Assembly (NCBI GenBank): GCA_964384025.1
Contig: CAYLJJ010000026.1
Span: 1-61,670 of the forward strand
Reading direction: 5' to 3'
Length of the DNA stretch: 61,670 bases
DNA from: CAYLJJ01 sp964384025
GTDB taxonomy: Bacteria; Myxococcota_A; Bradymonadia; UBA7976; UBA1532
Shown: positions 1-8,949 of the stretch, piece after piece
Layout of the letters: the number at the start of each line of letters is the position of its first letter
How positions within the stretch are numbered: position 1 is the stretch's first letter
Notes under the pieces: generated by a model
What the model was told of the DNA's origin: nothing
The model's input: the letters and a program-made list of their open reading frames with translations, nothing else
Database searches by the model: none
Program-made: the position numbers and the translations under genes

Positions 1-1
1 C

Positions 2-742
2 AAAGAACCTCAGGCGAGCCCTGCTCTAGAGCCCCCCGTACAACAAGTTCTCCAAGAGGAAAATCCTGGGCGCCTCCCCCCCCCAGCGCGTCGCCGAAGG
101 TTCTGGCTCCTATTGCTGCTCCCTCCCCTGGCGGGACTCGCTTTCTCTCTGTGGCCTCAGCAGCAGATCAAGGAGCCTGAGGTACAGGAGGAGTCTGAGG
201 GCCTCGTGCTTCAGATGGGACAGGAGCGGATCCTTGAGCGCGCTGTGCTCTTTGACTCAGAGCCCACAGGGGCGCGGGTCCTGGTGACTCTTCAACCAGA
301 GGGTCGTGCGCCGATCCGAAAGTGGCTCCCAGGGACTCCAGGAGAGCTGAATATCCCCCAGGGCAGCCAAGTAGAGGCGACCTTTAAACTCAAGGGCTAT
401 GCGCCCAGCACTATCCGTTGGCAGGTCAACCGAGACAGCTTGATGTTGGCCTCTTTGAGCCTTGAGCAGTCTGAGATCCGCCATATCAAAGCCCCCCCAG
501 AGCCCAAGCTCAGCTCTGGGAACAAACCCCGCCGCAGGCGCAAACCACGCTCTCCCAAACAGGCTCGAGCAGAGGCGGACTATCTGAGAGGAATCGATGC
601 TGAGAAGCGAGGGGCGCCCAAGAGCGCGGGTAAGTTTCTCAGGCGTGCGCTGAAGAATGGCTTATCGGGGCGTAAGGCGCGTGAAGCGCGCAAACGCCTT
701 AAGCGTTTGGTCGCACCAGATCTGGACTCAAGGTCGTTTTGA
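2..742 (+). CDS. C-terminal part of a membrane protein, PEGA-like (5' end outside window)
   Basis: The frame is open from base 2 to a TGA at 740-742, so the N-terminus lies outside the window. About 33 Pro/Gln/Glu-rich residues are followed by an RRRR cluster and one hydrophobic segment (about 101-155), which predicts a single-pass protein with a cytoplasmic N-terminus. The outer part begins with a beta-rich stretch containing SEPTGARVLV, typical of PEGA-like domains. It then has a very basic linker and a helical, TPR-like tail of about 50 residues. Ser/Thr kinases of Myxococcota often have the order kinase, TM, PEGA, so I infer that the missing part is a kinase, but no catalytic residue is visible. 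The last 15 bases overlap the 3' end of the convergent lolA. Confidence 0.6.
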   Translation, partial: KEPQASPALEPPVQQVLQEENPGRLPPPARRRRFWLLLLLPPLAGLAFSLWPQQQIKEPEVQEESEGLVLQMGQERILERAVLFDSEPTGARVLVTLQPEGRAPIRKWLPGTPGELNIPQGSQVEATFKLKGYAPSTIRWQVNRDSLMLASLSLEQSEIRHIKAPPEPKLSSGNKPRRRRKPRSPKQARAEADYLRGIDAEKRGAPKSAGKFLRRALKNGLSGRKAREARKRLKRLVAPDLDSRSF

Positions 743-1363
743 GCGCGCCCCCTCCTGAATGATCCGCAGGCCCTCGGGAGGAACAAAGTGAAAGCCTGAG
801 TCAGGCAACCCCAGGTTACTTTTTACATCCTTGAAGATCAGGTGGTTGCTGTTGCCTACAGGATCAATCACTGTGCTGGAGAGGACTTGATAGCTTTTGC
901 GATCTACCTTCAGATGCAGAGCCTTATAGTCTCCCTCATCAGTCTTGGGGATCAACTCCAGTAGGTAACTCTTCTCATCAGGGCTCTTAAGCAACTTGGC
1001 GTTAAAAGCCTCCTTGAGCTTACCCTGACCGCTCATAAAGCTGAGGGCCACCGGAAGCTGAGCCTTGGCGAGAGATTGCTTGAAGGCTTGGTTCTCCTCC
1101 GGCTCATAGACCCAGAGTAGCTTGCCATCAGAGACAAAAACCTTATGGTTGGGCTTCTGGTAGTCCCAACGCATCTTACCCGGTTTCTTGAAATAGACGA
1201 TGCCTTCTGAGAGCTGCTTTCGGTCATAGACCTTGTAGTAATAGCTCTGGCTGAACTGAGCCCTGAGATCTTGAGCCTGAGCATAAAAGTTCTGGACCCC
1301 CTCTATGATGCTGCCAACCTCAGGTTGGGGAGGGGCGATGAGGAGCAAGAGCAGGGCGAGCAT
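728..1363 (-). CDS. lolA: Outer-membrane lipoprotein carrier protein LolA
   Basis: The protein is 211 residues long, the normal size for LolA, the periplasmic chaperone that takes lipoproteins from LolCDE at the inner membrane to the outer membrane. A short hydrophobic signal (MLALLLLLIAPP) is followed by the typical N-terminal core: a helix with FYAQAQDLRAQFSQ, then YFKKPGKMRWDY, then VSDGKLLWVYEPEENQ. The ATG at 1363 has an AGGAG six bases upstream. It is the last gene of the minus-strand run from 8949. It lies 60 bases behind the DsbA-like gene, which fits an envelope-biogenesis role for this end of the operon. No partner such as LolB or LolCDE is visible nearby. Confidence 0.9.
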   Translation of the reverse strand: MLALLLLLIAPPQPEVGSIIEGVQNFYAQAQDLRAQFSQSYYYKVYDRKQLSEGIVYFKKPGKMRWDYQKPNHKVFVSDGKLLWVYEPEENQAFKQSLAKAQLPVALSFMSGQGKLKEAFNAKLLKSPDEKSYLLELIPKTDEGDYKALHLKVDRKSYQVLSSTVIDPVGNSNHLIFKDVKSNLGLPDSGFHFVPPEGLRIIQEGARSKRP

Positions 1364-1423
1364 GGCGATCTCCTGGGGTGAGCGTGAGGAGCTTTATTAC
1401 AACAGTGGGCTCTCGATCTCTGC

Positions 1424-2401
1424 TCAGTTGCTCTTGAGGCGAATCAGCTCACGCTCAATGATCTCTTTAAGAGCCTCAGGAGACTGGGCACCCCCGATCA
1501 TGATGCCGTTGATAAAGAAGGCAGGGGTTCCAGAGACACCTGCTTGAGCGCCATCAGCCTGATCAGCCTTGATCGCGGCTTGAACGCTGGGATCAGCTTT
1601 ACACTGGGTCCAGGCTGCGAGATCGAGGCCCTGCTCTTTGACGATCGCCTCGATGCGGGCATCGCTTAGATCAGACTGGCTCTTAAAGAGGGCCGCGTGC
1701 ATCTCCCAGAACTTACCTTGACGCCCTGCACAGCGCGCGGCGATGGCGGCAGGCATCGCCCGTTGGTGAAAGCCCAAGGGGAAGTCCTTGGCGACCAGAC
1801 GCAGCTTCTTAGGGTACATCGCCTGTACCTTCTCAGCGCTTACAGCAGCCTGAGCACAGTAGGGACATTCATAATCCAGGAAGGTGATCAGGGTGACAGG
1901 AGCCTCTTTGGGACCTTTGGAGAAGCCTTCAGCCTTGATCTTCACCCGAGGGGGCTCCAAGAAGATCTTGAGTTGAGCTGCTCCTCGCAGTTTAGAGGTT
2001 AGGGCGCCTAGCTTCTCTCGGCGAACTTGGTTGCTCAAAAAGCCTTTGATCTGCTCCTTGATCTCCTCAAAGGAGCGACCCTGCATCTGCTCTTTATGCT
2101 CCTCATAGAAGGCTTTGATCTTCTCTTCTTGGACCTCCAAGCCTGCCCACTCCGCTTCTAAGAGGGCTTCGATATTTTTTAAGCCCCGCTTCTGAGCCTC
2201 AGCCTTGAGGAGCTGCTCATCAATGAGGCCGTTGAGGACTTGAGAGCGCAGCTCGTAGAGCTTCTTCTGATATTCCTGCTTCGCTTGGCGCAGCTGTGCG
2301 CCGACCTTGCTGTCCAGATCAGATTGTCTGATCTCTTGGGCTCCCAGGGTGGCGACTACTGGGCTTGGGGGGGAGAGGAGGAGGGCGATGAGTAAGAGCA
2401 T
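1424..2401 (-). CDS. DsbA-family thiol oxidoreductase with SurA-like N-terminal helical region
   Basis: This is a 325-residue secreted protein with a signal peptide at about 1-18. Residues 20-150 are charged and helical, resembling the N-terminal helices of SurA/PrsA-type foldases. From about 165 there is a thioredoxin-like domain with the DsbA/DsbG-type active site Cys179-Pro-Tyr-Cys182 (YECPYCAQ) and the cis-proline loop SGTPAFFING near the C-terminus. The family (thioredoxin_4, DsbA-like) makes or isomerises disulfides in the periplasm. The ATG at 2401 is preceded by TCTGGAG at good spacing. It lies between an outer-membrane barrel gene and lolA, so folding of exported proteins is the likely job; the substrate is unknown. 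Confidence 0.85.
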   Translation of the reverse strand: MLLLIALLLSPPSPVVATLGAQEIRQSDLDSKVGAQLRQAKQEYQKKLYELRSQVLNGLIDEQLLKAEAQKRGLKNIEALLEAEWAGLEVQEEKIKAFYEEHKEQMQGRSFEEIKEQIKGFLSNQVRREKLGALTSKLRGAAQLKIFLEPPRVKIKAEGFSKGPKEAPVTLITFLDYECPYCAQAAVSAEKVQAMYPKKLRLVAKDFPLGFHQRAMPAAIAARCAGRQGKFWEMHAALFKSQSDLSDARIEAIVKEQGLDLAAWTQCKADPSVQAAIKADQADGAQAGVSGTPAFFINGIMIGGAQSPEALKEIIERELIRLKSN

Positions 2402-2416
2402 ATAAACTCCAGACAG

Positions 2417-2469
2417 GCTCCCTTCTGGGAGCGTAAACGATCACTCCTGGATACCGCCGCTGAGTGATC
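2417..2469. other. Two hairpins between the barrel gene and the DsbA-like gene
   Basis: GATCACTC (2439-2446) pairs perfectly with GAGTGATC (2462-2469), overlapping the stop codon of the barrel gene. GCTCCC (2417-2422) pairs with GGGAGC (2427-2432) around a TTCT loop. Read on the minus strand, the first stem is followed only by TTT, so it is at best a weak terminator. The second could protect or attenuate the downstream dsbA-lolA part of the operon. Confidence 0.35.
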
Positions 2470-3916
2470 AGATTCCAAAATCCCAGCGAAAACGTCCAAA
2501 AAAGCGGTCATGCTCAGTCAAACCCGCCAGAGGGCCGAAGCCCTCTCCAGGATCATAATGGATCAACCCCAACTCCAACTTGAGGCCCTCAGCCAGCTCA
2601 TAGCCGCCCTCTAAACGAGTCATCCACCCCCCCTCAGCGTCCCAACCCAGGAGAGTCCCCACCCCACTCAAAATCAGCCGCTCCCGCAGCATTTTATGAC
2701 TGAAGCGAAGGGCCAGGATCTCTCTATCGATGGGATAGAGCAGGGCCTCAGGCTCCTTAAGGAAGAGCCCCCGACTGCCCTCAAGGCTGATGATCGTGTC
2801 GCTCAAGCCGCTATAGCTGAGACCCAACATCCCGTTGAGGAGCCTGCCCTCCTCCGCCTCCAAACTGGGGATGCTGGCCTCCATATCTCCTGTGTTCCAG
2901 GCTCTATCCCACTCCAAGAGCAGCTCCCCTCTGAAGATCCAAGCTCCCAAAGCGGTAGCCCCTGAGATCCCCATAAGGCTGTAACGCCGATGATCCAGCT
3001 CTAAACTCAGCGCCTCATCCCCCAGGATTGTGCTGATCTCAGGAAGCTTGAGCAGCCCTTGACGATCCAGAACAGAGGCTAGATAGAGCCCCAGATCCAA
3101 GCCAGGGCCTCGATAGAGCCAGCGGAGGAGGAGCTGCTGCTGATCCAGGGCAAAGCGCCCCTGCTGATCCTTCCAGCTCATCTCCCGCTCCAGCAGGCTG
3201 GCGCCCATAGGATTCTCGGCCAGCAAGAGAGGCAGAGGACTGAACTCTCCCAAGGGTGGAGGATGTTCTCCAAAGCTGGATTCATGGACGATCATCAACT
3301 CCAAGAGATGATCACCGAGGAAGAGGCCCAGGCGACTGGCCAGCACCGAGAGCCGCAGCGCTTCCAGCTCTGCTAAGCCGGGCTCTCGCTCATCTCGGGG
3401 GTTGACTACATCGAGAGGGCTGATCATCTCCCCTTCTCCCCAAGCTTGGATCTGGCGTCCCAGAGTCAACTCTAGAGGTCCCAGGGAAAACGCAATGAGC
3501 TGCTGACCGCCAATGAAGCGCAGCTCATAGGTCTCTAAAGTAGCCTTTTGGTAGCGTGTTCGCTCATAGAGATAGGCTGCATCCCAGGCAGCGCGACCCT
3601 CAAGGAGGAGCCGCATGCTCGGAGTTTGGCTCTGAAAATTCAAGCCCAGGCTCTGTCGCCCCTTGGCCCAGGGCTGCTCCTCTAGACGCTCCAACCAGAG
3701 GCCCCAGTCAGCACTGAGGTTGCCCGTTAAGCTCCAACTTCGAGCAGGAGGGAGAGGGCTGGGCGCGGGGAGTTGAGGAGCTGGTGTGAACTCATCCTCC
3801 TCCTCCTCCCCCCAAGCTTCCTCCTCGATCTCTCTCTTTGTGGGTGGTTTTTCCGGCTCGATAGAGTGAGCAGGCTGAACAGAGAGGAGGAGTAATGACC
3901 AGAGGAGAAGCTTCAT
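2468..3916 (-). CDS. Outer-membrane beta-barrel protein, DUF1302-like
   Basis: The protein has 482 residues, a clear signal peptide (1-19) and an acidic, proline-rich linker (about 20-60). The rest consists of alternating amphipathic strands ending in FGRFRWDFGI, with the aromatic pattern usual at the end of outer-membrane barrels. The segment LTLGRQIQAWGEGEMISPLD resembles the conserved GRQ...WG motif of DUF1302-type porins, which is the basis of the family assignment. The start lies 3 bases after the histidine kinase stop, so the two genes are probably translationally linked. Position in an operon with regulators and envelope-folding genes suggests a regulated envelope protein. The substrate, if it is a porin, cannot be read from the sequence. 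Confidence 0.65.
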   Translation of the reverse strand: MKLLLWSLLLLSVQPAHSIEPEKPPTKREIEEEAWGEEEEDEFTPAPQLPAPSPLPPARSWSLTGNLSADWGLWLERLEEQPWAKGRQSLGLNFQSQTPSMRLLLEGRAAWDAAYLYERTRYQKATLETYELRFIGGQQLIAFSLGPLELTLGRQIQAWGEGEMISPLDVVNPRDEREPGLAELEALRLSVLASRLGLFLGDHLLELMIVHESSFGEHPPPLGEFSPLPLLLAENPMGASLLEREMSWKDQQGRFALDQQQLLLRWLYRGPGLDLGLYLASVLDRQGLLKLPEISTILGDEALSLELDHRRYSLMGISGATALGAWIFRGELLLEWDRAWNTGDMEASIPSLEAEEGRLLNGMLGLSYSGLSDTIISLEGSRGLFLKEPEALLYPIDREILALRFSHKMLRERLILSGVGTLLGWDAEGGWMTRLEGGYELAEGLKLELGLIHYDPGEGFGPLAGLTEHDRFFGRFRWDFGI

Positions 3917-3919
3917 AGT

Positions 3920-5023
3920 TCAAGCAGCGCAAGAGGGTAGATAGATGGTAAAACGCGCTCCCCTGACGGTGATCGCGCCTCCGTGGGCATTGAGGGCCAA
4001 GCGCGCAAAGGCCAGCCCCAGGCCCGCCCCTCGGCGCGGCCCCCCTGCATTAAACTTCTGAAAAACCTGCTCCTCTGCTCCCTCAGGAACCCCCTCCCCT
4101 CCATCTTCGACCAAGATCACCACTTGATGATCCTCGGTTGTACAGCGCAGCTCTATAGGAGAGCGACCATGCTTAAGAGCGTTGAGGAAGAGGTTGACCA
4201 GGACCCGCTTGAGGATCGCTGCATCACAGTCCACCTGGGGGAGCTGCTCATCTAGGTGGAGCTGAACCTTAAAACCCTCCGCTTCCATCAGTCGCTCCAC
4301 CTGAGAGAGGGCCTCCTCCATCAACTCAGAGACCTCATGAGCGCCTCGCTCCAGTTCAAAGCTGTCCGCCTCGATCTGCGCTAGGTCCAAGAGATCCTCG
4401 ATCATATGAAGCAGGTGGCGGCTACGCTCAGCGGCCTCAGCCACCAAGACCCGATCCTCCTCTTCCAGATGTCCCGCCTCTAGGAGACCGAGCAGGGCGG
4501 TGACATTGCCCACAGGGCCTTTGAGATCATGCACCAGCATATGACTCATGGCGTCTCGAGTAGCCTCGGTCCTGCGCAGCACCTCATTGACCGCTCTCAG
4601 CTCTTTCTCTCGTCCAGAAACCTCACTCACCGCTTGGCGAAAGGCCAGGGCGAGATCCCGAGACTCTCTAGGGCCACCGATGGGAACGGTCTCGATCGCA
4701 AGACTATACTCTCCATCAGCCATCTCCCGCGTCGCTCTTCTGAGGCGGGAGAGGGGGGCAGCCAAGAGCAGACCGGTTCCGGTGGCGATCAGCACTCCTG
4801 CAGCAGCAACCCCTCCTGTGACCCAAAGGGCACGCTGAAGAAAGAGGACCTGGATATTTCCAGGATCTCCTCCCTGAACAACAGAGTGCATCACCTCTAC
4901 TGCTTCTCGGCTGAGGGTCCAACCCACGAGGATGCTGGTCGCTAGGACCAGAAGAGAAGCCAGGGCAGCGAGGCGAAAGGCGAAAGACACTTCAGCTCCT
5001 GTGAGCGCTGGGCTCAATGCCAT
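3920..5023 (-). CDS. Membrane sensor histidine kinase with HAMP domain
   Basis: The protein has two membrane segments (ALASLLVLATSILVGW and a second about 45 residues later) separated by only about 30 periplasmic residues, then HAMP, a DHp helix and a HATPase domain. The phosphoacceptor is the His in LVHDLKGP. The N box (NLFLNALKHG), G1 (VEDGGEGVP) and G2 (GAGLGLAF) are present, so it should be active. The frame is open to an ATG at 5080, but the ATG at 5023 gives a normal N-terminus (MALSPALTG) and I prefer it. Either start overlaps the 3' end of the sigma-54 regulator, its likely phosphotransfer partner. The tiny periplasmic loop suggests it senses membrane or cytoplasmic signals. Confidence 0.85.
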   Translation of the reverse strand: MALSPALTGAEVSFAFRLAALASLLVLATSILVGWTLSREAVEVMHSVVQGGDPGNIQVLFLQRALWVTGGVAAAGVLIATGTGLLLAAPLSRLRRATREMADGEYSLAIETVPIGGPRESRDLALAFRQAVSEVSGREKELRAVNEVLRRTEATRDAMSHMLVHDLKGPVGNVTALLGLLEAGHLEEEDRVLVAEAAERSRHLLHMIEDLLDLAQIEADSFELERGAHEVSELMEEALSQVERLMEAEGFKVQLHLDEQLPQVDCDAAILKRVLVNLFLNALKHGRSPIELRCTTEDHQVVILVEDGGEGVPEGAEEQVFQKFNAGGPRRGAGLGLAFARLALNAHGGAITVRGARFTIYLPSCAA

Positions 5024-6383
5024 AGCGCTGGCAGAGCTCCCAGAAGCTTTTGCGATCTTTACCAGAGCGCCGCGCCGCACGGCTTAGGTTTCCCCCAGAG
5101 GCTCTGAGCGCGGTCTCGATATAGCAGCGCTCAAAGCGGGCCACTAGAGCCTGCTTGGCTACTCGAAGGGGGATCTCTAGATCGATTAAACTCTCTTGGG
5201 GCTGCTCCTGTTTCTTGATGAAATCAAACTCGATCGCCTCGGCTTCAATGTCACCCAGGGAGAAGACCAGAGCGCGCTGAAGGACATTCTCAAGCTCACG
5301 AACGTTTCCTGGCCAGCTGTGAAGAGAGAGACGCTCTAGGGCCGCCTGAGAGAGGCGCAGCTCAGGACGAGAGGTGGAGTGGCGATATCGAGAGAGAAGA
5401 TGTTCCGCTAAGAGGGGGAGATCACCAAGACGTTCTCTTAGAGGGGGTACTCGGAGGGGCACGACGTTGAGGCGGTAGTAGAGATCCTCTCGAAATTTCC
5501 CCTCCAAGATGAGGCTCTTGAGATCTTTATGAGTCGCTGCGACGATCCGCACATCAACTTTGCGAGTGATATTTCCCCCTACCGGCCTCAACTCTCCCTC
5601 TTGGAGAAAGCGCAGGAGTTTCACCTGAAGCGCAGGGGGCAGATCTCCCACTTCATCCAGGAAGAGAGTGCCTCCATCTGCCATCTCGACCAAGCCCTTC
5701 TTATCTCGCTTGGCGTCCGTGAACGCTCCTCGAACATGGCCAAAAAGCTCAGACTCCAAGAGAGGCTCAGGCAGGGCACCTGCGTTTAGAGTGATCAGGC
5801 TCTGCTCTCGACGAGGAGAGAGCTGATGGAGAGCGCGAGCAACCAGCTCCTTTCCGGTACCTGTCTCTCCCTGGATCAGCACACTGGCCTCGCTACGAGC
5901 AGCCAGAGGGAGACGCTGTCTGAGGGTCTGAATGGCAGAGGAAGCCCCCACGATCTGCTCCGCGGGTTCCCCAACAATGGCGAGGCGGGCGCGCAGCTCC
6001 TTCAACTCTCGATTGAGGCTGGCCTGCTCAAGAGCATGTTGGATACGAGGCAGGAGGATCCCTGCATCCACAGGCTTGGTGATAAAGTCACTGGCCCCTT
6101 GACGCATCAACTCTACGGCGAGATCGATGCTGGCGTGGCTGGTCATGATAATCACAGGCAGATTGGCGTTGCGGAGACGGATCTCAGCCAGCAACTCAGC
6201 GCCGTCCAAGCCAGGCATCTGATAATCACTGAGAACCAGACCAAAAGGAGCTGAATCCAGCAGAGCCAGAGCCGCTTGACCAGAGGCGGCTTGATCTATC
6301 TGAGCCCCAAGAGGTCGAATCGCTCGAGCGCAGATGCGTCGCGCCATGGAGTCATCATCGACGATCAGGATACGGAGGTTCAT
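4992..6383 (-). CDS. NtrC-type sigma-54-dependent response regulator
   Basis: This 463-residue protein has the standard three-part layout. The receiver domain has the acidic pocket DDD near residue 9, the phosphorylatable Asp53 (LVLSDYQMP) and a conserved KP near 103. The AAA+ domain has Walker A GETGTGKE (172-179), the sigma-54 contact loop GAFTDA (219-224, a variant of GAFTGA) and Walker B LFLDEVGDL. The C-terminal Fis-type helix-turn-helix contains GGNLSRAARRSGKDRKSFWE. It activates sigma-54 promoters after phosphorylation, most likely by the overlapping histidine kinase gene. The operon also carries a Ser/Thr kinase, a combination common in Myxococcota. I did not find a convincing sigma-54 promoter close by. 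Confidence 0.92.
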   Translation of the reverse strand: MNLRILIVDDDSMARRICARAIRPLGAQIDQAASGQAALALLDSAPFGLVLSDYQMPGLDGAELLAEIRLRNANLPVIIMTSHASIDLAVELMRQGASDFITKPVDAGILLPRIQHALEQASLNRELKELRARLAIVGEPAEQIVGASSAIQTLRQRLPLAARSEASVLIQGETGTGKELVARALHQLSPRREQSLITLNAGALPEPLLESELFGHVRGAFTDAKRDKKGLVEMADGGTLFLDEVGDLPPALQVKLLRFLQEGELRPVGGNITRKVDVRIVAATHKDLKSLILEGKFREDLYYRLNVVPLRVPPLRERLGDLPLLAEHLLSRYRHSTSRPELRLSQAALERLSLHSWPGNVRELENVLQRALVFSLGDIEAEAIEFDFIKKQEQPQESLIDLEIPLRVAKQALVARFERCYIETALRASGGNLSRAARRSGKDRKSFWELCQRYGIEPSAHRS

Positions 6384-6420
6384 CTTTAAGCGCCTGTGTG
6401 GAAGCTGAAGGTAGAACAGT

Positions 6421-7437
6421 TCATAAGATAAGCAGTAGCAGAGAGAGACCCATAAGGAGGATCAAGATCGCCAAGAGGATCTGAGCAGAGGGCCCTGAAG
6501 AGCGTGGTTTCTGAACAAGGGTCTTCTCTGCTGAGCTTTCACTCAACGGAGAGAGTCGGGGCGATGTTTCTTCTCCAACGCTGATCTCGCTCAGCTGTGC
6601 CAAGACCCGGCGGGCACTCTCTGGACGCTCATCAGGTTCCTTCGCCAGCAGGCTCCTGAGCAGCGCCGCAATCTTAGGAGGAAGTTCGGGGATCGCTGGA
6701 GCGGGGCTACAGAGGTGCATCCAACCGATACGCAGAACACTGGGGAGATTGCTCACTTCTGGGGGAACAGAAGCCAGAGCGGTAAAGGGGGGTTCACCAA
6801 CGATCATCCGATAGAGCAGTATCCCAGCCGCATAAAGATCAGTATGTGTGTTAGCGCTGCCTCCACGGAACTGCTCTGGGGCCATATGTGTAGGCGTCCC
6901 GATGAGCGCCCCCATGGTGGTAAGATCGGTGTTATCTCGCGCCTCGCGGCTCAAGCCAAAGTCGAGCAGGATGGCGTGCTCTCCTCCGTCGGGCAACTGG
7001 ATCAGGAAGAGGTTATTGGGTTGAAGATCGCGATGGATGATCCCCTCTGAATGAGCGTCCGCGAGACCTGAGATCACCCCCTGAAAGATCTTGAGCGCTC
7101 GTTTTAGAGGCAGGGGCTGTCGATCTTGCATAATCTTAGAGAGGGGTAGACCTCGGAGCAGCTCGGTAACGAGGTAGCGACGGCCATCCTCCAAGCGTCC
7201 GGTATCGAGGATGCGAACGATATTGGGGCTGCGAAGGCGAGAGAGCAGCTCCACCTCTCGCTCCAGGCGCACTTCAGCGTCTAGATCCATTAAACCTGCC
7301 CGCAACACCTTAATCGCGCAGCTGCGATCATGAACTTGCAGCTGTTCAGCTCGATAGACCAGAGATTTCTGCCCTCGATCTAACTCCTCTAAGATACGAT
7401 AACGCCCCCCGATAACCTGTCCCAGCAGCTCAGACAT
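6421..7437 (-). CDS. Ser/Thr protein kinase with C-terminal membrane anchor
   Basis: A Hanks-type kinase of 338 residues. Visible motifs are the ATP lysine (AIKVL, Lys43), HRD at 135-137, DFG at 159-161 and the activation-loop end GTPTHMAPEQ. Two features are unusual. The glycine-rich loop reads ELDRGQKSLVY, missing most of the usual GxGxxG. The catalytic loop reads HRDLQPNN, with Gln where most active kinases have Lys. The C-terminus is one hydrophobic helix (about 317-338), so it is tail-anchored with no outer sensor domain. It lies 3 bases after the TPR/proline-rich gene and 37 before the sigma-54 regulator. Catalysis may be weak, or the protein may act mainly as a scaffold. Confidence 0.88.
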   Translation of the reverse strand: MSELLGQVIGGRYRILEELDRGQKSLVYRAEQLQVHDRSCAIKVLRAGLMDLDAEVRLEREVELLSRLRSPNIVRILDTGRLEDGRRYLVTELLRGLPLSKIMQDRQPLPLKRALKIFQGVISGLADAHSEGIIHRDLQPNNLFLIQLPDGGEHAILLDFGLSREARDNTDLTTMGALIGTPTHMAPEQFRGGSANTHTDLYAAGILLYRMIVGEPPFTALASVPPEVSNLPSVLRIGWMHLCSPAPAIPELPPKIAALLRSLLAKEPDERPESARRVLAQLSEISVGEETSPRLSPLSESSAEKTLVQKPRSSGPSAQILLAILILLMGLSLLLLIL

Positions 7438-7440
7438 GGT

Positions 7441-8949
7441 TCAAGCTCGAAGCATCTGTTCAAGGCGTTTGAGGGTAGCTCGCATCAGGGAAAAACTACG
7501 CTGTTTGAGGGGGCGCAGGTCCAGATGGATGCCTCGTCCATCCCAGAGAGAGAAGGAGAGCTGATCTCCATCTTTGAGGATATCCAGGGCCTCAATGCTG
7601 CTCTGTGCAAGACGTACCATAGCCCCCTCTCTCCTGTCCTTGAGGAGGATCTCTTCCGGGGTGAGAGCAAATGCGATCTCAGCGCAGAGTTTACGAGGTG
7701 TGCTCCGTCCCTGAGTCATCACGGGGCCAGGAAGAAAAATGGCCAACCTGAGTTCTTGATTGAGTTCAGCCTTGAAGCAGGCTCGAGCTTCTAAGAGATC
7801 TCCCTGTTCTCGGCCTTGTGTCGTAGCACTTCGTTGAGGAGGAGACTCCATCACATACTCTCCCGTGATTGGAGAGAGCACCTGTAGATCAGAGCTGGAA
7901 CAGGGGAGATCATCCAACTCAATCCCCCCTCCCTCGAAGCTTTCTCCCTTGAGCCCCTCTTCATGGGCGCGATTGTCTCTCAGCCAGTCTGGGTTCTCCT
8001 CTCTCTGAGGAATCTCATCTCGCTCGAGTAGATCCAGCCACTCTGGCCGTAGATTCTGTCGCCTTAGTTTTGGAGCTACGTTTGGGCTGAGGCGGCGTTG
8101 CGGTGCTGAGGAGCGCCTGCTTGAGGAAGAGAGGGGGGCTTGAGGCTTCTGGATCTTGGACGCTGGATGCTGTGGAGTTGGCCTCAAGCTGACTTTTTGG
8201 GGAGGGTGGCTCGCTCTTTGGGGTTTGAAGCTGGGATGATCAACTTTGGGAGCGAGGCTTCTCATCTTTTGAGAAGGGGTGCTGATTTGAGGCTGCCTCT
8301 CCTTTTGAGAAGAAGCGCTGATTTGGGGCAGCCTCTCCTTTTGAGAAGGAGCGCTGATTTGGGGCAGCCTCTCTGAATTGTGACTGTGCCTTGGTGGTTT
8401 GCTGGGGTTTGAGAGCTGAGGAACTTGCGGTAGAGATGGCGATGTTTGGCCGGCTTTTACAGCCTCGCTTGACTCCTCTTTTTTCATCCCAACGGGACCG
8501 GGGCCTGAACTCTGGTTGAGGCGATGAGAGATGGGGGCAGGAAGCTTCTCACCTGGGAGAAAGACAGGCTCTCCCCGGTTGGGCAGAGAGAGCTTCAGGA
8601 TCCTGCGGATGAGGCTTCCCATGCCGCGCAGACTCTCAGCAAAATCGCTCAAAGAGGCTGGAATAGAGAGGTTTCCGCGGATACGACGCGCCATTTTCCG
8701 TTCACCGGCTGCCTCTAGACAGAGCGCCAAGCCGATCCGAATTAAGGGTCGTCGATCTCCTCGTGAGAAGGCCACCCTCAGGTAGTGGGCGGCAGCCACA
8801 GGATCCTCTCGTTTGATAGCGATCTCTCCCCTGAGACCATAGGCTCGTCCCAACTCAGGCTCCATCTGGATCGCTTCTACCGCAAGGGCGTCAGCGTCCA
8901 AATCTTCCTGAGCTTTGAGGGCCCTCTGCAGCAGATGGTGTCCATCCAT
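7441..8949 (-). CDS. TPR-like protein with long proline/serine-rich linker and conserved C-terminal domain
   Basis: The protein has 502 residues and no signal peptide. Residues 1-100 are helical and TPR-like (ALAVEAIQMEPELGRAYGLRGEIAIKR in part). Residues 130-340 are low-complexity, basic and rich in Pro, Ser and Gln, with three nearly identical 12-residue units (PQISAPSQKERL type). The last 120 residues form a compact predicted alpha/beta domain (ARACFKAELNQELRLAIFLP onward) that I do not recognise. ATG 8949 follows GGGGAAAT and opens the long minus-strand operon. Because the Ser/Thr kinase follows after 3 bases, the Ser/Thr-rich linker is a plausible substrate for it, though this is only inference. 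Confidence 0.7.
   Translation of the reverse strand: MDGHHLLQRALKAQEDLDADALAVEAIQMEPELGRAYGLRGEIAIKREDPVAAAHYLRVAFSRGDRRPLIRIGLALCLEAAGERKMARRIRGNLSIPASLSDFAESLRGMGSLIRRILKLSLPNRGEPVFLPGEKLPAPISHRLNQSSGPGPVGMKKEESSEAVKAGQTSPSLPQVPQLSNPSKPPRHSHNSERLPQISAPSQKERLPQISASSQKERQPQISTPSQKMRSLAPKVDHPSFKPQRASHPPQKVSLRPTPQHPASKIQKPQAPLSSSSRRSSAPQRRLSPNVAPKLRRQNLRPEWLDLLERDEIPQREENPDWLRDNRAHEEGLKGESFEGGGIELDDLPCSSSDLQVLSPITGEYVMESPPQRSATTQGREQGDLLEARACFKAELNQELRLAIFLPGPVMTQGRSTPRKLCAEIAFALTPEEILLKDRREGAMVRLAQSSIEALDILKDGDQLSFSLWDGRGIHLDLRPLKQRSFSLMRATLKRLEQMLRA
8265..8372 (-). repeat. Three tandem 36-bp units inside the proline-rich linker
   Basis: Units run 8265-8300, 8301-8336 and 8337-8372. Each contains CTTTTGAGAAG followed by GCTGATTTG, and the last two differ at only one base. 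Each unit codes for 12 residues of the type PQISAPSQKERL. The near identity at DNA level points to recent expansion by slippage or unequal exchange. Confidence 0.9.
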
